A DNA stretch of 64,000 bases from Leminorella richardii (lineage in GTDB: Bacteria; Pseudomonadota; Gammaproteobacteria; Enterobacterales; Enterobacteriaceae): assembly GCF_900478135.1 (NCBI RefSeq), contig NZ_LS483470.1, positions 3,495,001 through 3,559,000 on the forward strand, in the 5' to 3' direction. The notes below the pieces were generated by a model. It searched no databases, had not been told where the DNA came from, and saw only the letters and a program-made list of their open reading frames with translations. Position 1 is the first letter of the stretch, and every line of letters starts with the position of its first letter. The position numbers and the translations under genes were made by a program. This document shows positions 1 to 8,771 of the stretch, piece by piece.

Positions 1-61
1 AAGGAGTATTGAGGCCGTTCAGTGGGTAAACAGTGTGAAATCCCGCTGACGCCTATAGCGC

Positions 62-92
62 AAAAAGGCTGGTGACTAAAAAGTCACCAGCC
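62..92 (-). terminator. Hairpin downstream of rplL (rplL-rpoB attenuator/terminator)
   Basis: Read on the minus strand, an 11-bp perfect stem (GGCTGGTGACT and its complement, loop of four) is followed by TTTTTG. It lies 40 bp after rplL. In E. coli the rplL-rpoB intergenic region holds a partial terminator that lowers rpoBC transcription. The position and structure fit that role, and rpoB is expected just beyond the window edge. Bases 1-61 hold no recognisable gene. Confidence 0.8.
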
Positions 93-131
93 ATCAGCCT
101 TTTAAGTCAGGCTGCAAACTGGAAAAAAGTC

Positions 132-497
132 TTACTTGACCTCAACGGTCGCGCCAGCTTCTTCCAGTGACTTCTTAAGAGCTTCAGCGTCATCTTTGCT
201 GATGCCTTCTTTAACTGCAGCAGGAGCTGCTTCAACCAGATCTTTGGCTTCTTTCAGGCCCAGACCGGTTGCGCCGCGAACGGCTTTGATAGCAGCAACT
301 TTGTTAGCGCCTGCGCTGGTCAGAATGACGTCGAACTCAGTCTTCTCTTCGACTTCAGCAGCTGGGCCAGCAGCAACAGCTACGGCTGCGGCAGCAGATA
401 CGCCGAACTTTTCTTCCATCATGGAGATCAGTTCAACAACGTCCATTACGGACATTTCTGCAACTGCGTCCAGAATTTGCTCTTTAGTGATAGACAT
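132..497 (-). CDS. rplL: 50S ribosomal protein L7/L12
   Basis: Ribosomal stalk protein that recruits translational GTPases. The product is 121 residues, the usual length. It has the N-terminal dimerisation segment (MSITKEQILDAVAEMSVMDV), an Ala/Pro-rich hinge around residues 36-52, and a C-terminal globular domain ending in EEAGATVEVK. An ATG two codons upstream (503) is in frame, but the start at 497 gives the family's canonical MSITKEQ N-terminus. It is the last ribosomal gene of the rplKAJL series in this window and follows rplJ by 57 bp. Confidence 0.98.
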   Translation of the reverse strand: MSITKEQILDAVAEMSVMDVVELISMMEEKFGVSAAAAVAVAAGPAAEVEEKTEFDVILTSAGANKVAAIKAVRGATGLGLKEAKDLVEAAPAAVKEGISKDDAEALKKSLEEAGATVEVK

Positions 498-554
498 AAT
501 CATTATTCCTGAATGTAGAAAGTAGTTTATACGTTAACAAATGCAATGAGGCGA

Positions 555-1052
555 TTAAGCCGCTTGCTTGCTGTCGCGCAGTGCCGCAAGAGTACGAACC
601 AGTTTGCCCGCAGAGGCTTCTTTCATGGCCGACATCAGGCGCGCGATAGCTTCTTCGTAAGTTGGCAGAGTTGCCAGGCGGTCGATCTGAGCCGCTGGGA
701 TAAACTCGCCTTCAAAGGCTGCGCCTTTAACCTCAAATTTTGCATTGTCCTTAGCAAAGGCTTTGAACAGACGAGCGCCAGCGCCCGGATGCTCATGAGA
801 AAATGCAATTAAGGTAGGACCGACGAACGTGTCTTTCAGGCACTCGAAAGGAGTACCCTCAACGACGCGGCGCATCAGCGTGTTGCGAACAACGCGCATG
901 TAAACGCCAGCTTCACGACCTGCTTTACGCAGTTCAGTCATTTTGTCTACGGTAACGCCGCGAGAATCCGCAACGACGGCAGACAGCGCGCCCTTGGCTA
1001 CTTCACTCACTTCAGCAACAATCGCTTGTTTGTCTTGAAGATTTAATGCCAT
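555..1052 (-). CDS. rplJ: 50S ribosomal protein L10
   Basis: Stalk base protein that carries the L7/L12 dimers and binds its own mRNA leader. The 165-residue product begins MALNLQDKQAIVAEVSEVAK and contains the conserved RNA-binding N-terminal domain, with the C-terminal helix (LVRTLAALRDSKQAA) that docks L7/L12. The AGGAGC ribosome binding site lies just upstream of the ATG. The long leader between rplA and this gene fits the classic L10 autoregulation system. Confidence 0.98.
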   Translation of the reverse strand: MALNLQDKQAIVAEVSEVAKGALSAVVADSRGVTVDKMTELRKAGREAGVYMRVVRNTLMRRVVEGTPFECLKDTFVGPTLIAFSHEHPGAGARLFKAFAKDNAKFEVKGAAFEGEFIPAAQIDRLATLPTYEEAIARLMSAMKEASAGKLVRTLAALRDSKQAA

Positions 1053-1380
1053 TGGCTTTTTGCTCCTGGATTAAGCCGGGAAAATTCCCGGAACTCACTT
1101 CACCCGACGCTTAGTTCCCGAAGGCGTTCAGAGAGCGGGCGTTGAAACACGGTGAGTAGAATCCAGAAAAAATTTCTTTAAAAGACATTTTTAGGCTCTC
1201 TCACCGTCTACGCAGGCCGTTGTTATTGATATTTTCATATAAATAACAGGCAATTAAGTATGTTGCCATACGCCTGCGGTCTTGGACGGAGGCCTGGATA
1301 AGGCCAGGCTCCAACCGAAAAAATCAAAAATCTAAGGGGCTAAATTCTAGACGAATCCAGCCCCGTAGTAAAGCAGTGAA
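1053..1380 (-). promoter_or_regulatory. rplA-rplJ intergenic region / L10 leader
   Basis: This 328-bp stretch between rplA and rplJ has no gene. In E. coli the equivalent region carries a second promoter and the structured mRNA leader bound by L10-(L7/L12)4 for translational feedback. Here the minus-strand text contains several inverted repeats and an E. coli-like leader segment (GCCTGCGTAGACGGTGA near 1205-1220). Assignment is from position and family knowledge; the exact L10-binding fold was not computed. Confidence 0.6.
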
Positions 1381-2085
1381 TTAGTTCGCTGCTGCGCTCA
1401 GGGTGCCCTGATCGATAGCCACGCCCGCACCCATAGTGGTGGACAGACTGATCTTCTTAATAAAGACGCCCTTGGCGGTAGAAGGCTTAGCCTTCTTCAG
1501 CGCGGACAGCAGAGACTCTAAGTTCTCCTGCAGTTTATCTGCATCGAAATCAACCTTACCAATCGTGGTATGGATGATACCGTTTTTGTCGTTGCGATAG
1601 CGAACCTGACCGGCTTTAGCGTTTTTAACCGCTTCAGCGACGTTCGGGGTTACGGTGCCGACTTTCGGGTTAGGCATCAGGCCGCGTGGACCTAAAACCT
1701 GGCCCAGCTGGCCAACAACGCGCATAGCGTCTGGAGAAGCGATAACAACGTCAAAGTTCATTTCGCCTTTCTTGATCTGGTCAGCCAGATCTTCCATACC
1801 TACCAGGTCAGCGCCGGCTGCTTTTGCAGCTTCAGCGTTAGCGCCCTGAGTAAATACGGCGACGCGAACGGTACGACCGGTGCCGTGAGGCAGAACGGTA
1901 GCGCCGCGAACGTTTTGGTCTGATTTACGAGCGTCGATACCGAGGTTAACGGCAACGTCGACACTTTCAACGAACTTGGCAGTTGCCAGTTCTTTCAGCA
2001 GAGCAACAGCTTCAGCAATAGGATACTGCTTAGTTGCATCAACTTTTTCACGAATAACGCGCATGCGCTTGGTTAGCTTAGCCAT
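1381..2085 (-). CDS. rplA: 50S ribosomal protein L1
   Basis: Large-subunit L1-stalk protein and translational repressor of the L11 operon. The 234-residue product matches the family length, begins MAKLTKRMRVIREKVDATKQ and carries the L1 signature region (GQVLGPRGLMPNPKVGTV). It lies 3 bp after rplK, so the two are co-translated. Confidence 0.98.
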   Translation of the reverse strand: MAKLTKRMRVIREKVDATKQYPIAEAVALLKELATAKFVESVDVAVNLGIDARKSDQNVRGATVLPHGTGRTVRVAVFTQGANAEAAKAAGADLVGMEDLADQIKKGEMNFDVVIASPDAMRVVGQLGQVLGPRGLMPNPKVGTVTPNVAEAVKNAKAGQVRYRNDKNGIIHTTIGKVDFDADKLQENLESLLSALKKAKPSTAKGVFIKKISLSTTMGAGVAIDQGTLSAAAN

Positions 2086-2088
2086 TGA

Positions 2089-2517
2089 TTAACCCTCCAC
2101 TACCAGGCCCATGGAACGCGCAGTACCTTCGATCGAACGCACCATGGCGTCGATGTCAGCACCCGTCATATCCGCTGCTTTAGTCTGAGCAATTTCGCGA
2201 ACCTGTGCCGCGGTTACAGTGCCCACTTTAGTCTTGTTCGGTACACCGGAACCAGACTTAATGCCAGCAGCTTTCTTCAGCAGAACGGCTGCTGGAGGAG
2301 TCTTGGTGACGAAGGTGAAAGAACGGTCAGCGTAAACAGTGATAACAACAGGGATCGGCAGGCCTTTTTCAATGCTGTCAGTTTTAGCGTTGAATGCCTT
2401 ACAGAATTCCATGATGTTAACGCCCTGTTGACCCAGAGCGGGACCAACTGGCGGACTTGGGTTAGCCATGCCGGCTGCAACCTGCAGCTTAACGTAGGCT
2501 TGGACTTTCTTAGCCAT
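2089..2517 (-). CDS. rplK: 50S ribosomal protein L11
   Basis: Binds the GTPase-associated centre of 23S rRNA and is needed for RelA activation. The product is 142 residues with the N-terminal Pro-rich segment (AGMANPSPPVGPALGQQGVN) and the C-terminal rRNA-binding domain. It is the first gene of the rplKA unit and is preceded by a good sigma-70 promoter and a leader resembling the E. coli L1 target. Confidence 0.98.
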   Translation of the reverse strand: MAKKVQAYVKLQVAAGMANPSPPVGPALGQQGVNIMEFCKAFNAKTDSIEKGLPIPVVITVYADRSFTFVTKTPPAAVLLKKAAGIKSGSGVPNKTKVGTVTAAQVREIAQTKAADMTGADIDAMVRSIEGTARSMGLVVEG

Positions 2518-2519
2518 TG

Positions 2520-2575
2520 AGATTTCCTCAGTTTGGGTTATAGCGCCTCAGGGAGGCTCCCCGGTTTATAGAAAA
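2520..2575 (-). promoter_or_regulatory. rplK leader, probable L1 autoregulatory site
   Basis: The minus-strand leader (ACCGGGGAGCCTCCCTGAGG and following bases) just before the rplK ribosome binding site resembles, from memory, the E. coli L11 mRNA leader to which L1 binds. The GGGAG/CTCCC complement can form a short stem. This is homology by pattern, not a computed fold. Confidence 0.45.
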
Positions 2576-2596
2576 CATAAAAATAAAAGGCGCGAA

Positions 2597-2625
2597 ATTA
2601 TAGAATAACTTCACGCCTCTTACAA
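2597..2625 (-). promoter_or_regulatory. Sigma-70 promoter of rplKA
   Basis: On the minus strand TTGTAA (-35, 2620-2625) and TATAAT (-10, 2597-2602) are separated by 17 bp. The -10 is followed by TTCGCGCC, a G+C-rich discriminator typical of stringently controlled ribosomal promoters. Confidence 0.75.
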
Positions 2626-2655
2626 GAGCTTAACGCCTGACGTTAAAACGTTGAA

Positions 2656-3201
2656 TCAGCCCTTTTCTACCTGACTGAAGTCCAGTTCGACCGGCGTAGA
2701 GCGGCCAAAGATGGAAACAGAAACTTTCAGGCGGCTCTTTTCGTAGTCAACCTCTTCAACGACACCGTTAAAGTCAGCAAACGGACCGTCGTTAACGCGA
2801 ACCATTTCACCCGGTTCAAACAGCGTCTTCGGCCGCGGCTTGTCGCCAACCTGCTGCAGACGGTTCATGATAGCATCGACTTCTTTATCGCTGATAGGCG
2901 CAGGCCTGTCTGACGTTCCGCCAATAAAGCCCATCACGCGTGGAATACTGCGCACCAAGTGCCAGGTCGCGTCGTTCATCGCCATTTGCACCAGCACGTA
3001 GCCAGGGAAGAATTTGCGCTCGCTCTTGCGGCGCTGGCCGCCGCGAATTTCGACGACTTCTTCAGTCGGTACCATCACTTCGCCAAACTGATCTTCCATT
3101 TCGTGCAGCTTGATGTGCTCACGCAGAGATTGAGCTACGCGACCTTCAAAACCGGAAAATGCTTGAACCACATACCAACGCTTCTTAAGTGCTTCAGTCA
3201 T
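2656..3201 (-). CDS. nusG: Transcription elongation/antitermination factor NusG
   Basis: Binds RNA polymerase through its NGN domain and links it to Rho or to ribosomal S10 through the KOW domain. The 181-residue product begins MTEALKKRWYVVQAFSGFEG (NGN) and ends with the KOW segment (residues about 130-160, VRVNDGPFADFNGVVEEV). It follows secE by one base, the conserved secE-nusG arrangement. Confidence 0.98.
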   Translation of the reverse strand: MTEALKKRWYVVQAFSGFEGRVAQSLREHIKLHEMEDQFGEVMVPTEEVVEIRGGQRRKSERKFFPGYVLVQMAMNDATWHLVRSIPRVMGFIGGTSDRPAPISDKEVDAIMNRLQQVGDKPRPKTLFEPGEMVRVNDGPFADFNGVVEEVDYEKSRLKVSVSIFGRSTPVELDFSQVEKG

Positions 3202-3202
3202 T

Positions 3203-3586
3203 TTAGAACCTCAGGCCAGTAATAAAGGAGACCAAACGGACCAGAATACCATCCAGCCCCCACAGAATCAGCGACATAACGACAGTAACAGCGGCAACAA
3301 TCAGCGTCGTGTGTAGCGCTTCTTGACGCGTCGGCCAAATGACCTTACGCATCTCAATGCGCGAAGCGCGGGCAAACTCCAGCGTCGCTTTTCCCTTCGC
3401 CGTCAGCATAGCTATCACGAAGGCAATGCCAATCACAACCACAACGGCTGTCGCACGCAGGAAGACACTGTACTCTCGATACATGAAGTTACCGACAATC
3501 GCGACGACAATCAGCGCAGCGACGACAATCCACTTAACGGTATCTAGTTTTCCACCGCTTCCCTGAGTTTCGGTATTCGCACTCAT
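3203..3586 (-). CDS. secE: Preprotein translocase subunit SecE
   Basis: Essential membrane subunit of SecYEG. With the start at 3586 the protein is 127 residues, the E. coli length, beginning MSANTETQGSGGKLD; an in-frame ATG five codons upstream gives a longer but atypical N-terminus. Three hydrophobic segments are visible (about residues 16-36, 43-62 and 93-115), with the conserved amphipathic SRIEMRKVIWPTRQE between the second and third. Confidence 0.97.
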   Translation of the reverse strand: MSANTETQGSGGKLDTVKWIVVAALIVVAIVGNFMYREYSVFLRATAVVVVIGIAFVIAMLTAKGKATLEFARASRIEMRKVIWPTRQEALHTTLIVAAVTVVMSLILWGLDGILVRLVSFITGLRF

Positions 3587-3628
3587 AAACCAACCTGTCA
3601 TTATGACCTAAATAAATCTTCACCCCGC

Positions 3629-3634
3629 ATTATA
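3629..3634 (-). promoter_or_regulatory. Probable -10 element of the secE-nusG promoter
   Basis: A minus-strand TATAAT followed by GCGGGG lies 43 bp upstream of secE. No convincing -35 hexamer sits 16-18 bp away, so only the -10 is claimed. The tufB terminator lies further upstream, so an independent secE promoter is expected. Confidence 0.45.
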
Positions 3635-3774
3635 GCAGAGCAACCAAGTCGAACGCTCTTTCTTCGGCACGCCTGCCGCATCTATGAGCCTATCTCACCC
3701 TGACTCTCCGATCCGCTTTTGTCTAAAAAGCGCTAAAAAGCCTGATGAGATAGGTTCTTCTTTTTACAACGTTG

Positions 3775-3797
3775 AAAAAGGGCATCAAATGATGCCC
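3775..3797 (-). terminator. Rho-independent terminator of the tRNA-tufB operon
   Basis: On the minus strand an 8-bp perfect stem (GGGCATCA/TGATGCCC, two-base loop) is followed by TTTTT. It sits 24 bp after the tufB stop codon. Confidence 0.85.
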
Positions 3798-3820
3798 TCT
3801 TAAAGCCCGTTACGTCAATC

Positions 3821-5005
3821 TTATTTGACGATCTTGGCAACAACGCCCGCGCCAACGGTGCGGCCGCCTTCGCGGATTGCGAAGCGCAGACCTTCGTCCA
3901 TCGCGATTGGGGCAATCAGCGTAACTACCATCTGGATGTTATCGCCTGGCATTACCATCTCTACGCCTTCTGGCAGTTCGATGGTGCCGGTCACGTCAGT
4001 CGTACGGAAGTAGAACTGAGGACGGTAGCCTTTGAAGAACGGAGTATGACGACCGCCTTCATCCTTGCTCAGGATATACACTTCTGACACGAATTCTGTG
4101 TGAGGAGTGATGGTGCCTGGCTTAGCCAGTACCTGACCACGTTCGATTTCGTCACGCTTAGTACCACGCAGCAGAACACCAACGTTCTCACCTGCACGGC
4201 CTTCGTCCAGCAGCTTACGGAACATTTCAACGCCAGTACAGGTGGTCTTGGTGGTGTCTTTGATTCCCACGATTTCCACTTCTTCACCAACTTTGATGAT
4301 GCCGCGCTCTACACGACCGGTGACTACAGTACCACGGCCAGAGATAGAGAAAACGTCTTCGATAGGCAGCAGGAACGGCTTGTCAATCGCACGCTCTGGC
4401 TCTGGAATGTAAGTATCCAGCGCTTCCGCCAGCTCGATGATTTTCTTTTCCCACTCGGCGTCACCTTCCAGCGCTTTCAGCGCTGAACCGCGAATAACCG
4501 GCGTATCGTCGCCCGGGAAGTCGTACTGAGACAGAAGTTCACGAACTTCCATTTCTACCAGTTCCAGCAGCTCTTCGTCATCAACCATGTCGCACTTGTT
4601 CAGGAACACGATGATGTAAGGAACGCCTACCTGGCGACCCAGCAGGATGTGCTCACGAGTCTGAGGCATTGGGCCGTCAGTCGCAGCAACAACCAGGATA
4701 GCGCCGTCCATCTGAGCAGCACCAGTGATCATGTTTTTAACGTAGTCGGCGTGCCCTGGGCAGTCAACGTGCGCGTAGTGGCGAGTCGGGGTGTCATATT
4801 CAACGTGAGAAGTGTTGATGGTGATACCACGAGCCTTTTCTTCTGGCGCGTTATCGATCTGGTCGAATGCACGTGCGCTACCGCCGTAGGTTTTAGCCAG
4901 TACGGTGGTGATAGCAGCAGTCAGGGTTGTTTTACCGTGGTCAACGTGGCCGATAGTACCGACGTTAACGTGCGGTTTTGTACGTTCAAATTTTTCTTTA
5001 GACAT
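3821..5005 (-). CDS. tufB: Elongation factor Tu
   Basis: GTPase that delivers aminoacyl-tRNA to the ribosome. The 394-residue product has the P-loop GHVDHGKTT, the G3 motif DCPGHADY and the G4 motif NKCD, followed by the two beta-barrel domains. It lies downstream of four tRNA genes in the same orientation, the arrangement that identifies the tufB copy in enterobacteria. Confidence 0.98.
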   Translation of the reverse strand: MSKEKFERTKPHVNVGTIGHVDHGKTTLTAAITTVLAKTYGGSARAFDQIDNAPEEKARGITINTSHVEYDTPTRHYAHVDCPGHADYVKNMITGAAQMDGAILVVAATDGPMPQTREHILLGRQVGVPYIIVFLNKCDMVDDEELLELVEMEVRELLSQYDFPGDDTPVIRGSALKALEGDAEWEKKIIELAEALDTYIPEPERAIDKPFLLPIEDVFSISGRGTVVTGRVERGIIKVGEEVEIVGIKDTTKTTCTGVEMFRKLLDEGRAGENVGVLLRGTKRDEIERGQVLAKPGTITPHTEFVSEVYILSKDEGGRHTPFFKGYRPQFYFRTTDVTGTIELPEGVEMVMPGDNIQMVVTLIAPIAMDEGLRFAIREGGRTVGAGVVAKIVK

Positions 5006-5134
5006 CGATAGTCCCTCTAAAACACGATAGATCGTGGCTAAACCACATTAACCAAGCAAAAGCTTGTATAACATTGTATAACAACAGCAATGAGTCATAG
5101 AGGAAGTCAGGGAGTAAAAACGGAGATAGGAAAG

Positions 5135-5210
5135 TGGTGCTGATAGGCAGATTCGAACTGCCGACCTCACCCTTACCAAGGGTGCGCTCTACCAACTGAG
5201 CTATATCAGC
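5135..5210 (-). tRNA. thrT: tRNA-Thr (GGT)
   Basis: A 76-base minus-strand gene including the encoded CCA. It folds to a standard cloverleaf with acceptor stem GCTGATA/TATCAGC and anticodon GGT in the loop CTTGGTAAG. It is nearly identical to E. coli thrT and lies immediately upstream of tufB, as in E. coli. Confidence 0.98.
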
Positions 5211-5213
5211 ACT

Positions 5214-5288
<75 letters not shown>

Positions 5289-5692
5289 AGTTCCGAACTC
5301 AGTGACCTGGTGCTTCAACACTCTAAACTCGGTGTGGGAGAAGAATAACTCGATACGCTGCGATAACGCTTTGGGTGGAACACCCTCCGGGTAACTACCT
5401 GAGTAGTCGTTCTCGCTTTGCTGAGTGATGAACTCTAACAGAGCTCTTACTCATCCCCTTTCAGGTGTCTTTTCAGACACTGTACTGACATAACGTCTTA
5501 TCAATACAATCAAATAATGGTGGTGGGGGAAGGATTATTCGTCGCTTCGCTCCTCACCCTTCGGGCCGTCACCTTCGGCGACGTTGTCTCGCTTTCGCTC
5601 GACTCGAACCTTAATCAAAGGTTCTCACCCTTCCCGACAGGCGCATCCAAAAGATGCTGTCTATCGGTTTACCACATTGCTGTGGTGAATAA
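5289..5692 (-). other. tyrU-glyT spacer with a tRNA-Tyr 3'-end echo
   Basis: This 404-bp spacer holds no gene. It is longer than I recall for the E. coli tyrU-glyT spacer. At 5513-5536 it repeats the last 18 bases of the tRNA-Tyr gene plus six downstream bases (plus strand AATAATGGTGGTGGGGGAAG...), 175 bp from the true tRNA 3' end at 5693. The rest is rich in short inverted repeats such as CAGGTGTC/GACACTG and GACAGGCGC/GATGCTGTC, likely processing structures of the tRNA precursor. Confidence 0.7.
5513..5536. repeat. Partial duplication of the tRNA-Tyr 3' end
   Basis: A 24-bp exact copy of 5688-5711: 18 bases from the tRNA-Tyr 3' end including CCA, plus six bases beyond it. The copies lie 175 bp apart. 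E. coli tyrT is followed by 178-bp repeats that each carry the last 19 bp of the tRNA; this looks like the same type of structure in the tyrU position. Confidence 0.8.
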
Positions 5693-5777
<85 letters not shown>

Positions 5778-5814
5778 TAATTTTCTATCTTTTTACGTCT
5801 ATCTTGAAACTTGC

Positions 5815-5890
<76 letters not shown>

Positions 5891-5904
5891 ATCAAGTGCT
5901 GCGC

Positions 5905-5933
5905 ATTCTAGGGAGACATGACGCACGATGCAA
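5905..5933 (-). promoter_or_regulatory. Stringent sigma-70 promoter of the thrU-tufB operon
   Basis: On the minus strand TTGCAT (-35, 5928-5933) and TAGAAT (-10, 5905-5910) are separated by exactly 17 bp and followed by GCGC, the G+C-rich discriminator of ppGpp-inhibited stable-RNA promoters. Transcription would begin a few bases before thrU. Confidence 0.8.
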
Positions 5934-6101
5934 CAAAAAAATTCAGTTTAATGCGCTACCGCTCAATTTTTAGCCAAAGAAATCTTTTTTTAACCGACGA
6001 AGTATACATTGTAGCCAATTCTCACACGCATTTTGAAGAACTTTTAGCCACCTCGCAAATACCTCACCCTTTCATCTCGCTTTTCATTGGCTTTCAATTT
6101 T

Positions 6102-6143
6102 TCGATCTAAATCAAAGCGTCGACTTTTCTTGCCTGTTATAAA
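6102..6143 (+). promoter_or_regulatory. FNR-type class II promoter of the nickel ABC operon
   Basis: TCGAT-CTAA-ATCAA (6102-6115) matches the FNR consensus TTGAT-N4-ATCAA at nine of ten positions. Its centre is 32 bp upstream of the centre of a TATAAA -10 element (6138-6143), which places the site at about -41.5, the class II activator position. Regulation of E. coli nikABCDE by FNR is established; activation here is inferred from spacing. The rest of 5891-6231 shows only the divergent tRNA promoter and the AGGAGC ribosome binding site. Confidence 0.65.
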
Positions 6144-6231
6144 TTCGCGCAAGAAAGTATGAAGTTTTTAGTGAAAGTTATGAAGAACAGTGAACAGCGT
6201 GTCACTATATAGAATAGGAGCATTACTATAA

Positions 6232-7803
6232 ATGAAAATGAAGCCCTTTTACATGGCAGCCTGCTTGACTGCCGCTCTTACACTTTCATCAACGCTTACC
6301 GCCCAAACTCACACGCTTAAGATGGCCATTGGCGCAGAGCCTTCTGAAGGTTTTGATCCGCTATTAGGATGGAGCCATGGCAGCTATGTGCTTCTTCATG
6401 CGCCGCTGTTACGACAAAACGCCGACCTGAGCTGGCAGCCGCTACTGGTTGAAAGCTATTCCCTAAGCAACGATGGTACTGTGTGGACCCTCCGCCTAAA
6501 ACCAGACCTTAAGTTTTCCGATGGCTCACCGCTCACCGCAGAAGACGTTGCGTTCTCCTACAATCAGGCTGCTGTTAGCGGCGGTAAGGCCGATATGGGC
6601 AGCTTCCGTCAGGCCAAAGTGGTAGATAAACAAACCGTAACCATTGAACTGAAGCAGCCAGAAAGTACCTTTATCCACGTCCTAGGTGCCCTTGGCATCG
6701 TTCCCAAAGCGAAGTACGGCAAAAGCTTTGCTCAATCACCCATTGGCGCAGGGCCGTATAGACTGGTCAGCCTACAGCCTGGGCAACAGCTGATTGTTGA
6801 AGCCAACCCCTACTATGTCGGCCAAAAGAACGATTTCGACAAGCTGGTGTTCGTATTTCTCGATCAGGACAGCGCCTTCGCCACGGCCAGCAGCGGCGGC
6901 TTAGATCTCATTCGTATTCCACAGACACTAGCCAATCAGCCCGTTGCTAATATGAAGCTATTAGTGCAAAAGAGCGTTGAAAATCGCGGCATCATGTTTC
7001 CAATGACGCCGTCAGGCAAAAAAGACGCCAAAGGCAACAGCATCGGTAATGACGTTACCGCTGACCCAGCGATACGCAAAGCCATCAACTATGCAGTCAA
7101 TCGCAGTCTGCTCGCCAATCAGCTGTTCGATGGACAGGCTCGCCCGGCCTTTACAGCGGTAGACGGCCTTCCGTGGGACAACCCGAACGCAAAGTTCAAA
7201 GACGGCGATCTTGATAAAGCCAGACAAATACTCGATCGGGCTGGATGGACAGCAAAAGCACCAGACGGCCTGCGCAAAAAGAACGGTATTCCAGCCCAAA
7301 TAACCCTGTGGTACGCCAGCGGCGACAGCACCCGCCGGGATCTGGCTCAGGCGTTCAGCGCGATGATGGAACCCTTGGGCATAAGGGTTTCACTGAAATC
7401 CGGCAGTTGGGAAACCGTTGAACGCTACATGCACTCAAACCCTACCCTATTCGGCTGGGGCAGCCTTGACCCTATGGAACTCTACCACCACTACGCCAGC
7501 AGGCTGGGGGGCGAAGGCTATTTTAACCCCGGCTATTACGCCAATAGCGCGGTAGACCAGCATCTTAAGCAGGCCATTGAATCCCCTAACTGGCAGTCGG
7601 CCATTCCCCACTGGCAGAAAGTCGATTGGGACGGCACAACTGGTGCAGGCGTTCAGGGTGACGCAGCCTGGGTTTGGCTGCTGAATCTTAATCACACCTA
7701 TCTGGTCAATCCCTGTGTCAGTCTGGGAGAAGGTGCTCCAGAAGCGCACGGCGACTGGACGGTTCTCAATAACCTCGACGGCTGGCGCTGGACCTGTCAG
7801 TAA
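6232..7803 (+). CDS. ABC transporter substrate-binding protein, nickel/peptide (NikZ/YntA-like) family
   Basis: A 523-residue periplasmic binding protein of the SBP_bac_5 family with a Sec signal peptide (about residues 1-24, cleaved after LTAQ). Features include AIGAEPSEGFDPLLGW at the N-terminus and LFGWGSLDPMELYHHYAS near residue 405, which look more like the NikZ/YntA/Opp1 group than E. coli NikA. The group includes nickel-complex binders. It starts a tightly packed operon of two permeases and two ATPases behind an FNR-type promoter, and a nickel-requiring hydrogenase locus lies 8 kb further on. Nickel is therefore the likeliest cargo, but a peptide or other metal complex cannot be excluded. 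Confidence 0.8.
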   Translation: MKMKPFYMAACLTAALTLSSTLTAQTHTLKMAIGAEPSEGFDPLLGWSHGSYVLLHAPLLRQNADLSWQPLLVESYSLSNDGTVWTLRLKPDLKFSDGSPLTAEDVAFSYNQAAVSGGKADMGSFRQAKVVDKQTVTIELKQPESTFIHVLGALGIVPKAKYGKSFAQSPIGAGPYRLVSLQPGQQLIVEANPYYVGQKNDFDKLVFVFLDQDSAFATASSGGLDLIRIPQTLANQPVANMKLLVQKSVENRGIMFPMTPSGKKDAKGNSIGNDVTADPAIRKAINYAVNRSLLANQLFDGQARPAFTAVDGLPWDNPNAKFKDGDLDKARQILDRAGWTAKAPDGLRKKNGIPAQITLWYASGDSTRRDLAQAFSAMMEPLGIRVSLKSGSWETVERYMHSNPTLFGWGSLDPMELYHHYASRLGGEGYFNPGYYANSAVDQHLKQAIESPNWQSAIPHWQKVDWDGTTGAGVQGDAAWVWLLNLNHTYLVNPCVSLGEGAPEAHGDWTVLNNLDGWRWTCQ

Positions 7804-8771
7804 TGATCCCACTGCGTCTGCTGTCGCTAAGGCTTATCTGCCTGCTGTTCACCGTGACAGCGGGCATTTTCATATTGATAAGCTTTTCCCCTATCGATCC
7901 GGTTCGCGCCTACATCGGTAGCGACCTGCTGCACGTTCCTCCGGAACAGTACGCACAGATAGCCGCCCGCTGGGGGCTGGATCAGCCGCTGTGGCAGCGT
8001 TTTTTACTTTGGATAAAGCAGGCTGTTCAGGGGGATCTGGGCTACTCCGTGGTTTATAACGCACCGGTGATCGACGTTATCGCTCAGCGCTTTGCCACCT
8101 CGTTTGCCCTACTGGCCTCTGCCTGGGTTCTATCCGGCATATTTGGCATCGCTCTTGGGCTTACCGCTGGCCGCTATCTCAACCGCTGGCCAGACACTCT
8201 GATACGCACTCTCTGCTATCTGCTTTCATCGCTCCCGACGTTTTGGATTGGGCTCCTAATGCTGGCGTTTTTCTCCGTCAAGCTTGAATGGACGCCGATC
8301 TGCTGTGCCTGGCCGCCGGGGCTTACCGCACAGGAAACTTCGCTCACTCAGCGTCTTTATCACCTGATTTTACCGGCGCTGACCCTTAGCCTGCTCGGCG
8401 TCGGCAACATTGCCCTACACACTCGCGCCCGCATAGAGGAAGCCAGCCGCAGCGAGTTTATTCATTTTGCCTACGCACAGGGGGACAAGGGCTGGTCAAT
8501 GCTGCGTTTTCACCTGCTGCGCCACGCCCTAACGCCCGCCGTTTGCCTTCAGTTTGCTTCACTGGGCGAACTCTTTGGCGGTGCACTATTGGCTGAAAAA
8601 GTGTTTGCCTACCCGGGACTAGGGCAGGCAACTATTGATGCAGGGCTCAGAAACGATGTGCCGCTGCTGTTAGGCATTAGCCTATTCGCCACTCTGCTGG
8701 TTTTTATCGGCAACTCGCTCTCACTGCTGATACTGCGCCGCCTTAATGCGCCGCTAAGGAGAGCTGAATGA
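7803..8771 (+). CDS. ABC transporter permease (NikB/DppB-like)
   Basis: A 322-residue inner-membrane permease with about six membrane segments, including one at residues 8-28, and a long periplasmic loop (about 30-95) typical of DppB/NikB proteins. The EAA-type cytoplasmic loop is visible around EASRSEFIHFAYAQGDKG. The ATG overlaps the stop codon of the binding-protein gene by one base. It pairs with the next permease to form the translocation channel. Confidence 0.9.
   Translation: MIPLRLLSLRLICLLFTVTAGIFILISFSPIDPVRAYIGSDLLHVPPEQYAQIAARWGLDQPLWQRFLLWIKQAVQGDLGYSVVYNAPVIDVIAQRFATSFALLASAWVLSGIFGIALGLTAGRYLNRWPDTLIRTLCYLLSSLPTFWIGLLMLAFFSVKLEWTPICCAWPPGLTAQETSLTQRLYHLILPALTLSLLGVGNIALHTRARIEEASRSEFIHFAYAQGDKGWSMLRFHLLRHALTPAVCLQFASLGELFGGALLAEKVFAYPGLGQATIDAGLRNDVPLLLGISLFATLLVFIGNSLSLLILRRLNAPLRRAE

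Noticed and set aside
6157..6162. GTATGA as a NikR operator half-site upstream of the nickel ABC operon
   Set aside because: The required inverted TCATAC partner at the proper distance is missing; a nearby TATGAA is in direct, not inverted, orientation.
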